DNA of 30,576 bases, from the NCBI GenBank assembly GCA_023456105.1, contig JAEYAO010000053.1, forward strand, positions 1 through 30,576, given 5' to 3'. Shown in pieces: positions 21,191-30,576 of this stretch. The translations under genes and the position numbers were made by a program. The first letter of the stretch is position 1, and each line of letters opens with the position of its first letter. This DNA comes from Pseudomonadota bacterium. Lineage in GTDB: Bacteria; Pseudomonadota; Alphaproteobacteria; Caulobacterales; Caulobacteraceae. Under the pieces are notes generated by a model. That model was not told the origin of the DNA. It ran no database searches and saw only the letters and a program-made list of their open reading frames with translations.

Positions 21191-22017
21191 TGCGCGCCCG
21201 CAGCGTCCTGTTCCTGCCGGCCTCCAATGCGCGCGCGGTGGAGAAGGCGCGCGCCCTGCCCTGCGACGTCGCCGTGCTGGACCTGGAGGATGCGGTCGCG
21301 CCTCAAGCCAAGGTCGAGGCGCGCCGGGCGGCCGTGGACGCTCTACGTTCAGGAGGCTTCGCGCCGCGCCTGGGCGTGCGCATCAACGGGCTGGACACCG
21401 AGTGGGGCGCCGACGACCTGCGCGCCGTAGCCGATGTGGGCGCCGCTCTGGTGATCGCGCCCAAGGTCGAAAGCGTCGCCGTGGTCCACGACATGTCCTA
21501 CGGCCTGGCTGAAGGCGCCGCCCTGTGGGCCATGATCGAGACGCCCGCCGCCGTGCTGAGGCTGGACGCCATCGCCGGGGCGGGGGCCGCCCTGAGCGGC
21601 CTGATGTTCGGCGTCAACGACCTGTCCAAATCGCTGGGCTGCGGCGAGGCGTCCGACCGCGAGCCGATCAAGCCGTGGCTGGCGGCGACCGTCGCCGCCG
21701 CCCGCGCCCACGGCCTGCTGGTCATTGACGGCGTGTTCAACCGCATCGACGATGCGGACGGCTTCGATGCGGAGGCCGCGCAGGGCCGGCTCTACGGCTT
21801 CGACGGCAAGAGCCTGATCCATCCGTCGCAGATCGAGCCGGCGAACCGCGCCTTCTCGCCAACCGAGGCCGAGATCGCCCACGCCCGCGCCGTGGTCGCC
21901 GCCTTCTCCGCGCCCGAGGCGGAGGGTCGCGGCGCCATCCAGATCGACGGCCGCATGATCGAACGCCTGCACCTCGATATCGCAAAGGCCGTCCTGGCCA
22001 AGGCGGACGAGGCCTGA
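21190..22017 (+). CDS. HpcH/HpaI aldolase / citrate-lyase-beta-like CoA-ester lyase
   Basis: A 275-residue protein of the CitE-like CoA-ester lyase group, which cleaves or forms acyl-CoA compounds such as malyl-CoA or citramalyl-CoA with a bound metal ion. The N-terminal RSVLFLPASNARAVEKA is the family start, with LDLEDAVAP (metal/substrate acidic residues), VRINGLDTEWGADDL, APKVES, MIETPAAVL (catalytic Glu), FGVNDLSKSLG and DGKSLIHPSQI following in order. Exact substrate is not determinable from sequence. TGATG overlap couples it to the SDR upstream, and the following gene starts at a GTG 1 bp after its stop. The overall length is normal. Confidence 0.92.
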   Translation: MRARSVLFLPASNARAVEKARALPCDVAVLDLEDAVAPQAKVEARRAAVDALRSGGFAPRLGVRINGLDTEWGADDLRAVADVGAALVIAPKVESVAVVHDMSYGLAEGAALWAMIETPAAVLRLDAIAGAGAALSGLMFGVNDLSKSLGCGEASDREPIKPWLAATVAAARAHGLLVIDGVFNRIDDADGFDAEAAQGRLYGFDGKSLIHPSQIEPANRAFSPTEAEIAHARAVVAAFSAPEAEGRGAIQIDGRMIERLHLDIAKAVLAKADEA

Positions 22018-22018
22018 T

Positions 22019-24082
22019 GTGAGCCCGCCCGCCGCCTCGCCTTCCGCTCCCACGCCTGCCTGGGTCTGCGCGCCCGGCGTGCTGAAGGTCCCGTTTCTCG
22101 ACGCCTTCCTGCCGGAATACGACCTGCGTCGCCTGCCGGGCGCAGAGATTGAGGCGGTGCTGGGCTGGGGCATGAAGCCGTCGGCCGCCGCCGGCCGTCG
22201 CTGGGCGGCGAAGCACGACCGCCCCTATGTCGCACTGGAGGACGGCTTTCTGCGCTCGATCGGCCTGGGCGAGGCGGGCGCCGCCAGCGTCAGCCTGATC
22301 GTCGACGACCTCGGGGTCTACTACGACGCCACGCGGCCGAGCCGTCTGGAGCGGCTGATCGCGACGGCCGACGACTGGTGCGACGCCCCGACCGAGGCGC
22401 GCGCCCGCGCCCTGATCGACCGCATCGTCGCCTCGGGCCTGTCCAAGACCAACATGGGCGGGCCGCTTGACGCCTCCGTGCTCCAACCGCGCAGGCGCAT
22501 CCTTCTGGTGGACCAGACGCTGGGCGACGCCTCCATCGCCTGCGGCCTGGCCTCGACGCAGAGCTTCGCCGACATGGTCGCCGCCGCGCGGCGGGACGAG
22601 CCGGACGCCCAACTGATCGTCAAGCGCCACCCGGCCGTCGCCGCGGGCCGCAAGCAGGGCTGCATCGCGGAAGCGGACTTGCACGGCGTCACCTTGATCG
22701 ACGCGGACGTGCGCCCGGCCGATCTTCTCGGGGCGGTGGACGCCGTCTGGTGTATAACCTCCGCGCTCGGGTTCGAGGCGCTGCTGCGGGGTTTGCCCGT
22801 CCGCTGCTTCGGCGCGCCCTTCTACTCCGGCTGGGGCCTGACGCAGGATGCGGTCGACACCGGGCGGCGAGGAGCCTCGCGCACCATCGAACAGGTCGCG
22901 GCCGCCGCCTTGATCGCCTACACCCGCTACGTCGATCCGGTCACAGGCCGGCGCTGCGAGGCGGAACAGGCGCTGGATCGGCTGATCGCCTTTCGAGATC
23001 GGGCCGAGCGTCTGGCGGGATCGTGGTCCGCCGTCGGCTTCGCCCCCGCCAAGCGGCCGCAGGTACGCCGCCTGCTGAACGGCCCCAAGACCCGCCTGCG
23101 CTACTTCATGTCGCCGCAGCGAGCGGCCCGGCACGCGAGCGAAAGGGACGGCCGGCTGATCTGGTGGGCGGGAAAGGAGAGCGCGGCCACGCGCGAAGCG
23201 GCCGAGTGCTTCGACGGCCCGACGGTCCGGATGGAGGACGGCTTTATCCGTTCGCGCGGACTGGGGTCGGACTTCGTGGGCGCCCTGTCCGTCGCCTTGG
23301 ACGACCAAGGCGTCTACTACGACCCGCGCCGCCCCTCCCGCCTCGAGACCCTGATCGAGACGACGGAGCCAGACGCGGACGAGCTGGCCCGCGCCGCCGA
23401 ACTGCAGGCCCGCGTGGTCGAGGCCGGCCTGTCCAAATACAACATCAGGGGACAGCCGCCCGCCGGCTGGCCGACGGACCGGCCGGTGCTGCTGGTTGTG
23501 GGTCAGGTGGAGAACGACAAGTCGATCCTGCTGGGCTGCGAACCGGACCTCCGCACCAATTCCGCGCTGGTCGAGGCGGCGCGGCGCGACCATCCGGACG
23601 CCTTTCTGGTCTATCGCAACCATCCCGACGTGCTGGCGGGCAACCGGCCGGGCCGGCTGGATCATGCGGCGCTGGAGGCGGTGGACGCTTCGGGCGACGG
23701 CTTGGACATCATCGATTGCCTGAACGCCTGCAGCCGCGTCGCCACCCTCACATCTTTGACGGGGTTCGAAGCGCTGATGCGGGGCAAGGCGGTGTCGACC
23801 TACGGCCGGCCCTTCTACGCCGGCTGGGGCCTGACGGATGATCGGCTTGCGTTCGAGCGCCGCAGCCGCCGCGCCACGGTGAATCACCTCGTTCTAGCCG
23901 CCCTGATCCGCTATCCGCTCTACATCACGCCGGACGGCTGGCCGTGCGAGGCGGAGGACCTGGTGGAGGCCCTGATCGCCGCCCGCGACCGTCCCGTTCA
24001 GCCTCCGCCGCGCGGTCAGGTGCGCCGCTGGGCGACCGGCGTGCTGGCCAGCCTCGACCGGCGTCCTCCGCCGTCCTATTGA
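22019..24082 (+). CDS. KpsC-like capsular polysaccharide beta-Kdo transferase
   Basis: A 687-residue protein built of two homologous halves, as in KpsC, which adds alternating beta-Kdo residues to a lipid acceptor to form the linker of group 2 capsules. The halves share the same blocks: YVALEDGFLRSIGLG / VRMEDGFIRSRGLGSDF, DDLGVYYDATRPSRLE / DDQGVYYDPRRPSRLE, GLSKTNMGG / GLSKYNIRG, and FGAPFYSGWGLTQD / YGRPFYAGWGLTDD, at about residues 70-300 and 395-645. GTG is the start, since the only overlapping ATG is followed at once by a stop. It lies one base after the CoA-lyase stop. No KpsS partner, transporter or capsule gene is seen nearby in the window. The membrane association is peripheral in known members. 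Confidence 0.93.
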   Translation: MSPPAASPSAPTPAWVCAPGVLKVPFLDAFLPEYDLRRLPGAEIEAVLGWGMKPSAAAGRRWAAKHDRPYVALEDGFLRSIGLGEAGAASVSLIVDDLGVYYDATRPSRLERLIATADDWCDAPTEARARALIDRIVASGLSKTNMGGPLDASVLQPRRRILLVDQTLGDASIACGLASTQSFADMVAAARRDEPDAQLIVKRHPAVAAGRKQGCIAEADLHGVTLIDADVRPADLLGAVDAVWCITSALGFEALLRGLPVRCFGAPFYSGWGLTQDAVDTGRRGASRTIEQVAAAALIAYTRYVDPVTGRRCEAEQALDRLIAFRDRAERLAGSWSAVGFAPAKRPQVRRLLNGPKTRLRYFMSPQRAARHASERDGRLIWWAGKESAATREAAECFDGPTVRMEDGFIRSRGLGSDFVGALSVALDDQGVYYDPRRPSRLETLIETTEPDADELARAAELQARVVEAGLSKYNIRGQPPAGWPTDRPVLLVVGQVENDKSILLGCEPDLRTNSALVEAARRDHPDAFLVYRNHPDVLAGNRPGRLDHAALEAVDASGDGLDIIDCLNACSRVATLTSLTGFEALMRGKAVSTYGRPFYAGWGLTDDRLAFERRSRRATVNHLVLAALIRYPLYITPDGWPCEAEDLVEALIAARDRPVQPPPRGQVRRWATGVLASLDRRPPPSY

Positions 24083-24105
24083 CGCGATCGAAGACGAAAT
24101 ATCTC
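24079..24105 (+). promoter_or_regulatory. Possible promoter for the ketosynthase gene
   Basis: TTGACG (24079-24084), a good -35 that overlaps the kpsC-like stop, is followed after 15 bp by TATCTC (24100-24105). The spacing is short, so this is tentative. The 113 bp before the next gene hold no other feature that I could see. Confidence 0.3.
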
Positions 24106-24195
24106 CAAGGCCGCGAGACCCCGCAGGTCGAGCGACAGGAACTCACTTCCTCAAGCAGCGAGGCGCCGCGCGCCGAGCGATAGGAAAACAACAAA

Positions 24196-25347
24196 GTGCC
24201 CCACGCCGTCATCGCCGCGACCGGCCTATTCACCCCCGAACAGTCGGTCTCCAACGCCGAACTGGTCGAAAGCTACAACGCCTGGGCCGAGCGCTGGAAC
24301 GCCGCCCATTCGGACGCGATCGCGGCGGGCGAGCTGGAGGCCAAGACGCCATCCTCGGCCGAGTTCATCGAAAAGGCGTCCGGCATCAAGAGCCGCTTTG
24401 TCATGGACAAGGCCGGCGTGATCGACCCCGAGCGCATGGCGCCCCGTATCGCAGAGCGCGGCAATGACGAGCTTTCGGTCATGGCCGAAATGGCCGTCGC
24501 CGCCGCCCGCCAGGCGATCGAAGCCTGGGGCAAGCCGGTCAGCGAGATCGGCGCGGTCTTGTGCGCCGCCTCCAACATGCCGCGCCCCTATCCGGCGCTT
24601 GCGGTGGAGATCCAGCAGGCGCTGGAGATCGACGGCTTCGCCTTCGACATGAACGTGGCCTGCTCCTCGGCCACATTCGGCATCAAGACGGCGGCGGACT
24701 TCATCGGCGGCGGCTCGGTCAAGGCCGTGCTGATGGTGAACCCCGAGATCTGCTCGGCCCACCTGAACTTCACCGACCGCGACAGCCACTTCATCTTCGG
24801 AGACGTGGCCACCGCCGTGATCGTGGAGTCGTCCGACACCGCCGGCCCGGGCGGTTGGGACATCCTGGGCACCCGGCTGAAGACGGTGTTCTCCAACAAC
24901 ATCCGCAACAACTTCGGCTTTCTGAACCGTCCGGGCCGCGACACCGACCAGCTGGACGCGACCCTCGCCGACACCACCCGCCAGAACGACAAGCTGTTCG
25001 TCCAGCAGGGCCGCAAGGTGTTCAAGGATGTGGTGCCGATGGTGTCGGAGATGATCGTAGATCACGCCGGCGAACTGGGCCTTGACCCGCACGGGCTGAA
25101 GCGCCTGTGGCTGCACCAGGCCAACATCAACATGAACCAGCTGATCGGCAAAAAGGTGCTGGGCCGCGAGCCGACGTCGGACGAGAACGTCATCATCCTG
25201 GACGAATACGCCAACACCTCCTCGGCCGGGTCGATCATCGCCTTCCACCTGCACCACGAAGGCTTCAAGCCTGGGAACACCGGACTGATCTGCTCGTTCG
25301 GCGCCGGCTACTCCGCCGGGACGGTGTTCGTCAGGAAGCGCGGTTAG
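24196..25347 (+). CDS. Beta-ketoacyl-ACP synthase III-like ketosynthase
   Basis: A 383-residue thiolase-fold condensing enzyme with the FabH catalytic triad: C156 (NVACSSATFG), H307 (LWLHQANINM) and N340 (EYANTSSAGS). It is about 60 residues longer than standard FabH. The extra length is largely in the first 85 residues (long helix AWAERWNAAHSDAIAAGELEAK and KASGIKSRFVMDKAG) and around 235-270. It therefore belongs to the longer FabH-like group (Pseudomonas PA3286 type by recall), proposed to divert acyl-CoA into fatty acid synthesis, rather than the housekeeping enzyme next to plsX. GTG is the start, with AGGAAAA upstream. It ends TAG inside TTAG, shared with the convergent doxX stop. Confidence 0.9.
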   Translation: MPHAVIAATGLFTPEQSVSNAELVESYNAWAERWNAAHSDAIAAGELEAKTPSSAEFIEKASGIKSRFVMDKAGVIDPERMAPRIAERGNDELSVMAEMAVAAARQAIEAWGKPVSEIGAVLCAASNMPRPYPALAVEIQQALEIDGFAFDMNVACSSATFGIKTAADFIGGGSVKAVLMVNPEICSAHLNFTDRDSHFIFGDVATAVIVESSDTAGPGGWDILGTRLKTVFSNNIRNNFGFLNRPGRDTDQLDATLADTTRQNDKLFVQQGRKVFKDVVPMVSEMIVDHAGELGLDPHGLKRLWLHQANINMNQLIGKKVLGREPTSDENVIILDEYANTSSAGSIIAFHLHHEGFKPGNTGLICSFGAGYSAGTVFVRKRG

Positions 25348-25805
25348 ACGCGCGGAGTCAGCAGGGCCCAGTCCAGGCTCCACAGGCCGGGACCCTGCAC
25401 CATCAGCCAGAACAGGATGGTCATCAGCAGGGTCTCGGGCAGGTCCAGATAGCTGGACAGCCGATAGCCGAGGCTGGTCCCCTCCACCGACTTGCGCGTG
25501 ACCGTCAGCAAGGCGACCAGGCTGATGATGAACAGCACGGCGGCCGCGAGCGTGGTCATCAGGCCCAGGATCAACAGGGCGCCGCCCACGAACTCGCACA
25601 CCGAGACGAAGCGGGCCGTTTTGCGCGGCGCGGCGATCCCGGCCTCGACCATGGTCTTCTGCATCTTTTCGGCGCTCTGGGCCGAGAACAGCTTGTAGAA
25701 GCCGGACAGGAAGAACATCCCGCCGACCACGACCCGCGTCACGAACGGTGCGGCCTCCATCAGGTGCGGCCAACCCAGGGCGACGCCGCGATACAGCTCG
25801 ATCAT
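25344..25805 (-). CDS. DoxX-family membrane protein
   Basis: A 153-residue protein with four hydrophobic helices: VTRVVVGGMFFLSGFYKLF near 20-38, GGALLILGLMTTLAAAVLFIISLVALL (two helices), and LLMTILFWLMVQGPGLWSLDWALL at the end. The pattern GMFFLSGFYKLFSAQSAEKM is typical of DoxX/SURF4-like proteins. Their function is poorly known and tied to redox or thiol metabolism in some species. The start is the ATG at 25805 with GGAGG about 6 bases upstream; the frame continues upstream but without family similarity. Its TAA stop overlaps the TAG of the convergent ketosynthase gene. Confidence 0.85.
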   Translation of the reverse strand: MIELYRGVALGWPHLMEAAPFVTRVVVGGMFFLSGFYKLFSAQSAEKMQKTMVEAGIAAPRKTARFVSVCEFVGGALLILGLMTTLAAAVLFIISLVALLTVTRKSVEGTSLGYRLSSYLDLPETLLMTILFWLMVQGPGLWSLDWALLTPRV

Positions 25806-25896
25806 CTCGATCCTCCAGCAAGCGCCGCCGTAATGATCGAGCGGCCCGTGAGTTGCGAAACCTGACAAACGAGCGCCGCAATTCACCACAATCGAT

Positions 25897-25925
25897 TTGG
25901 TTCCATTCACATCTGTGTGGCTACG
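25897..25925 (+). promoter_or_regulatory. Candidate promoter of the 86-residue gene
   Basis: TTGGTT (25897-25902), 17 bp, then GCTACG (25920-25925), placing a start near 25932 and a leader of about 50 nt. A GAATC at 25929-25933, a GANTC site of the CcrM methyltransferase known in Caulobacterales, covers the predicted start. Confidence 0.5.
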
Positions 25926-25983
25926 CTTGAATCCGTCGAGAAGATTTGCGAGGCGTGAGGGGTCGAGAACAGGGAGTTCCTGG

Positions 25984-26244
25984 ATGGCTCAGACGAGAAC
26001 ACCACGCAGCGGACTGGACAGTCTGGCGCGCGACATCGCCCTGGTGCTGGAGCGCATGGGGGGATCGGCGCACCAGACCGTGGTCATCGACTGCGTCGCC
26101 GCCTTGAAGCGACAACGCGGCGAGCAGGTGACTCCGGACCTCAAGACCCGCATCATCGAAGTCTTCGAACACTACCGCGACCTGTTCTTCCGCCCCTTCG
26201 GCGAAGGCTCCAACCGCTGGGCGCTGGCGGGCGACTTCGCCTGA
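25984..26244 (+). CDS. Conserved-looking 86-residue protein, function unknown
   Basis: The ATG at 25984 is preceded by CAGGGAG. The protein is soluble and mostly helical with balanced charge: SLARDIALVLERMGGSAHQTVVIDCVAALKRQRGEQVTP, then DLKTRIIEVFEHYRDLFFRPFGEGSNRWALA. The first helix-turn-helix-like segment (LERMGGSAHQTVVIDCV) looks like winged-helix or HARE-HTH proteins, but this is an impression, not a demonstrated domain. It has its own promoter candidate with a CcrM site and is followed by a strong shared terminator. The long N-terminal extension possible in the open frame (from 25897) would include the promoter, so I reject it. Confidence 0.75.
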   Translation: MAQTRTPRSGLDSLARDIALVLERMGGSAHQTVVIDCVAALKRQRGEQVTPDLKTRIIEVFEHYRDLFFRPFGEGSNRWALAGDFA

Positions 26245-26261
26245 CGCCCCTGCCGACGTGA

Positions 26262-26293
26262 AAACGGCGCGCCTCGCGGGAGGCGCGCCGTTT
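26262..26293. terminator. Bidirectional terminator between convergent genes
   Basis: A perfect 14-bp stem (AAACGGCGCGCCTC pairing with GAGGCGCGCCGTTT) with loop GCGG. The stem starts with an A-run and ends with a T-run, so it can act as a terminator in both directions, serving the 86-residue gene and the outer-membrane protein gene. Confidence 0.88.
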
Positions 26294-26315
26294 CGTCGTC
26301 TGAGATCAAAGACGA

Positions 26316-26837
26316 TCAGAACTTGCGCACGAAGCTCAGGCCGTAGCTGTCGTTCTCGCCGTCCGTGCCGTTGAAGTCGCGGCGCGTCCAATCGGCCCGC
26401 ACGCCGTTGGCGCCGTCCACCAGATAGGTGACGCCCGCGCCGTAGTTCCAGCTGTCCGAGCCGATGTCCGACGATCCGCCGGCCAGCTCGCGCTTCAGCT
26501 CGGTGTGGCCGTAGCCGGTGCGCACAAAGACTTCGAGGTTGTTGGACACCGGGTACTTGCCGACGATGTAGCCTGCGGCGTCCCACTCGTGCTCGATCTT
26601 GCCGTCGACGCCGGCCACGTTGATGTCGTGGTCCTTGACGCCCACCGAGGCTTCGGTCTCCAGCGCGATGAAGCGGTTCAGGTTCACGCCCAGTCGGCCC
26701 GTCACCGCGCCCGTGCTGGTGTCGTCAAGATGAGTGTATCCAAGGTTGCCGTATCCCCGAGGTTCCGAAGCCGACTGCGCCAGTGCAGGCGCGGCGATAG
26801 CGGAGATGGCGACAGCAGCGATAAGAATGTTACGCAT
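26316..26837 (-). CDS. Small outer-membrane beta-barrel protein
   Basis: A 173-residue exported protein. A clear signal peptide (MRNILIAAVAISAIAAPALA, cut before Q21) is followed by alternating polar/hydrophobic beta strands: YGNLGYTHLDD, TGRLGVNLNRFIALETEASVGVKD, HEWDAAGYIVGKYPV, LEVFVRTGYGHTELKRE, WNYGAGVTYLV, and a last strand SYGLSFVRKF ending in phenylalanine, the signature recognised by BamA. Eight strands fit an OmpA/OmpW-like small barrel (OMP_b-brl type). The role is unknown; such porin-like proteins often act in adhesion or surface stability. The ribosome site AGGAG lies about 11 bases upstream of the ATG. A -10-like GCTATCAT sits about 70 bases upstream. Confidence 0.9.
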   Translation of the reverse strand: MRNILIAAVAISAIAAPALAQSASEPRGYGNLGYTHLDDTSTGAVTGRLGVNLNRFIALETEASVGVKDHDINVAGVDGKIEHEWDAAGYIVGKYPVSNNLEVFVRTGYGHTELKRELAGGSSDIGSDSWNYGAGVTYLVDGANGVRADWTRRDFNGTDGENDSYGLSFVRKF

Positions 26838-26903
26838 TGTTTCTATTAACTCCTAGATGCGGCGACCTGTGTTGATCGCCAACCCCATCCAGCGAGTGCA
26901 TAA

Positions 26904-26911
26904 ATGATAGC
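26904..26911 (-). promoter_or_regulatory. Possible -10 element of the outer-membrane protein gene
   Basis: GCTATCAT on the - strand, 67 bp upstream of the ATG, matches the GCTA-type -10 of Caulobacter housekeeping promoters. No well-spaced -35 was found, so this is weak. The rest of 26838-27027 shows no gene. Confidence 0.35.
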
Positions 26912-27027
26912 CCGCATCGGGCGTTCCAGAGCCCAAGGTGACTTGCGTTCAGCTGTGCACGTAGGGACACATACATCGTTCCGCCAACTGTGACGAAGAG
27001 ATGACGGTCGCGGCGCAGCCCCATGCA

Positions 27028-27055
27028 AAAGGGCGGCTCCGAAGAGCCGCCCTTT
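27028..27055 (-). terminator. Rho-independent terminator of ppdK
   Basis: A 12-bp perfect stem (AAAGGGCGGCTC / GAGCCGCCCTTT, loop CGAA) 25 bp after the ppdK stop. On the - strand the stem ends in CTTTT, the orientation expected for ppdK. Confidence 0.85.
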
Positions 27056-27079
27056 GCTGAACCGCATCTCTGAAGAGGC

Positions 27080-29758
<2,679 letters not shown>

Positions 29759-29811
29759 GTTCGGTAAGCCCCTGAGCCGTGTTCTGATCGGCGGGGTTGG
29801 CCCCGCTCGGA

Positions 29812-29856
29812 ATGCGGCATGACTAGCGCGCATGCGACAGCTTGACCATGCCGCAT
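29812..29856. promoter_or_regulatory. 10-bp inverted repeat upstream of ppdK
   Basis: ATGCGGCATG (29812-29821) and CATGCCGCAT (29847-29856) are perfect reverse complements 25 bp apart, 54-98 bp upstream of the ppdK ATG. On the - strand a GCTAG (possible -10) lies inside the spacer. The arrangement suits a regulator binding either side of a promoter. A further hairpin, GCGGGG-TTGG-CCCCGC at 29791-29806, would be in the leader. Confidence 0.4.
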
Positions 29857-29920
29857 GTAACAATACGTGAGCAGCCGAACAGGTTCCTCTCACCGGCGAG
29901 GGCGGCGGGCCGCCGCAAAG

Positions 29921-29944
29921 AAAAAGGCCGGCTTGCGCCGGCCT
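29921..29944 (-). terminator. Rho-independent terminator of rpoD
   Basis: AGGCCGGC / GCCGGCCT with loop TTGC (29925-29944), followed on the - strand by TTTTTC. It is 7 bp after the rpoD stop, in the correct orientation. Confidence 0.85.
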
Positions 29945-29950
29945 CTTCCA

Positions 29951-30575
<625 letters not shown>

Positions 30576-30576
30576 T

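Noticed and set aside
21737..23887. 716-codon - strand frame opposite the CoA lyase and kpsC-like genes
   Set aside because: Shadow frame. The + strand genes carry full family motifs.
25806..25910. N-terminal extension of DoxX
   Set aside because: The start at 25805 has a GGAGG ribosome site. The extension overlaps the divergent promoter region.

Overview
The window is high-GC DNA from an alphaproteobacterium, most likely Caulobacterales and plausibly Brevundimonas or a close relative. This is inferred from gene content, alphaproteobacterial-style promoter elements, a GTTC-N7-GTTC direct repeat of the alphaproteobacterial LexA type, and a meso-diaminopimelate-type MurE. No species identification is possible from sequence reading alone.

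Layout. Positions 2-1320 (+) hold the 3' end of smc and a small translationally coupled protein of unknown function. Positions 1276-14007 (-) hold a mechanosensitive channel gene, then (in reverse) the first nine genes of the division and cell wall (dcw) cluster: mraZ-rsmH-ftsL-ftsI-murE-murF-mraY-murD-ftsW-murG. Many of these junctions are ATGA or TTGA overlaps. The murC-murB-ddl-ftsQAZ half does not follow murG. Positions 14008-14342 are the dcw control region, with four 10-bp-spaced TGGG repeats (MraZ box) and a LexA-like box inside a candidate promoter. Positions 14343-14727 (-) are the RNase P RNA gene, and a ParE/RelE-type toxin-antitoxin pair is transcribed divergently from it (14803-15311).

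Positions 15292-18263 (-) carry an AmpD-like amidase, a small membrane protein and SppA. From 18414 come panD (+), a SIMPL-domain protein (-), a CAU tRNA, and a (+) run made of a 37-residue membrane peptide, free methionine-R-sulfoxide reductase, an SDR, a CoA-ester lyase and a KpsC-like Kdo transferase. A FabH-like ketosynthase (+) meets a DoxX protein (-) tail to tail. The right end holds an 86-residue conserved-looking protein, an outer-membrane beta-barrel, pyruvate phosphate dikinase and the 3' part of rpoD (-).

Most of the window is ordinary housekeeping DNA. The dcw genes together make lipid II and the septal synthase: MurE, MurF and MurD build the UDP-MurNAc-pentapeptide, MraY and MurG build the lipid intermediates, FtsW and FtsI polymerise and cross-link, FtsL is a divisome linker, and MraZ and RsmH are regulatory or modifying. 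The most unusual observations are a 146-bp palindromic repeat element sitting in frame inside murD, a LexA-type box in the dcw promoter region, and a toxin-antitoxin module whose likely operator abuts and partly overlaps the RNase P RNA promoter.
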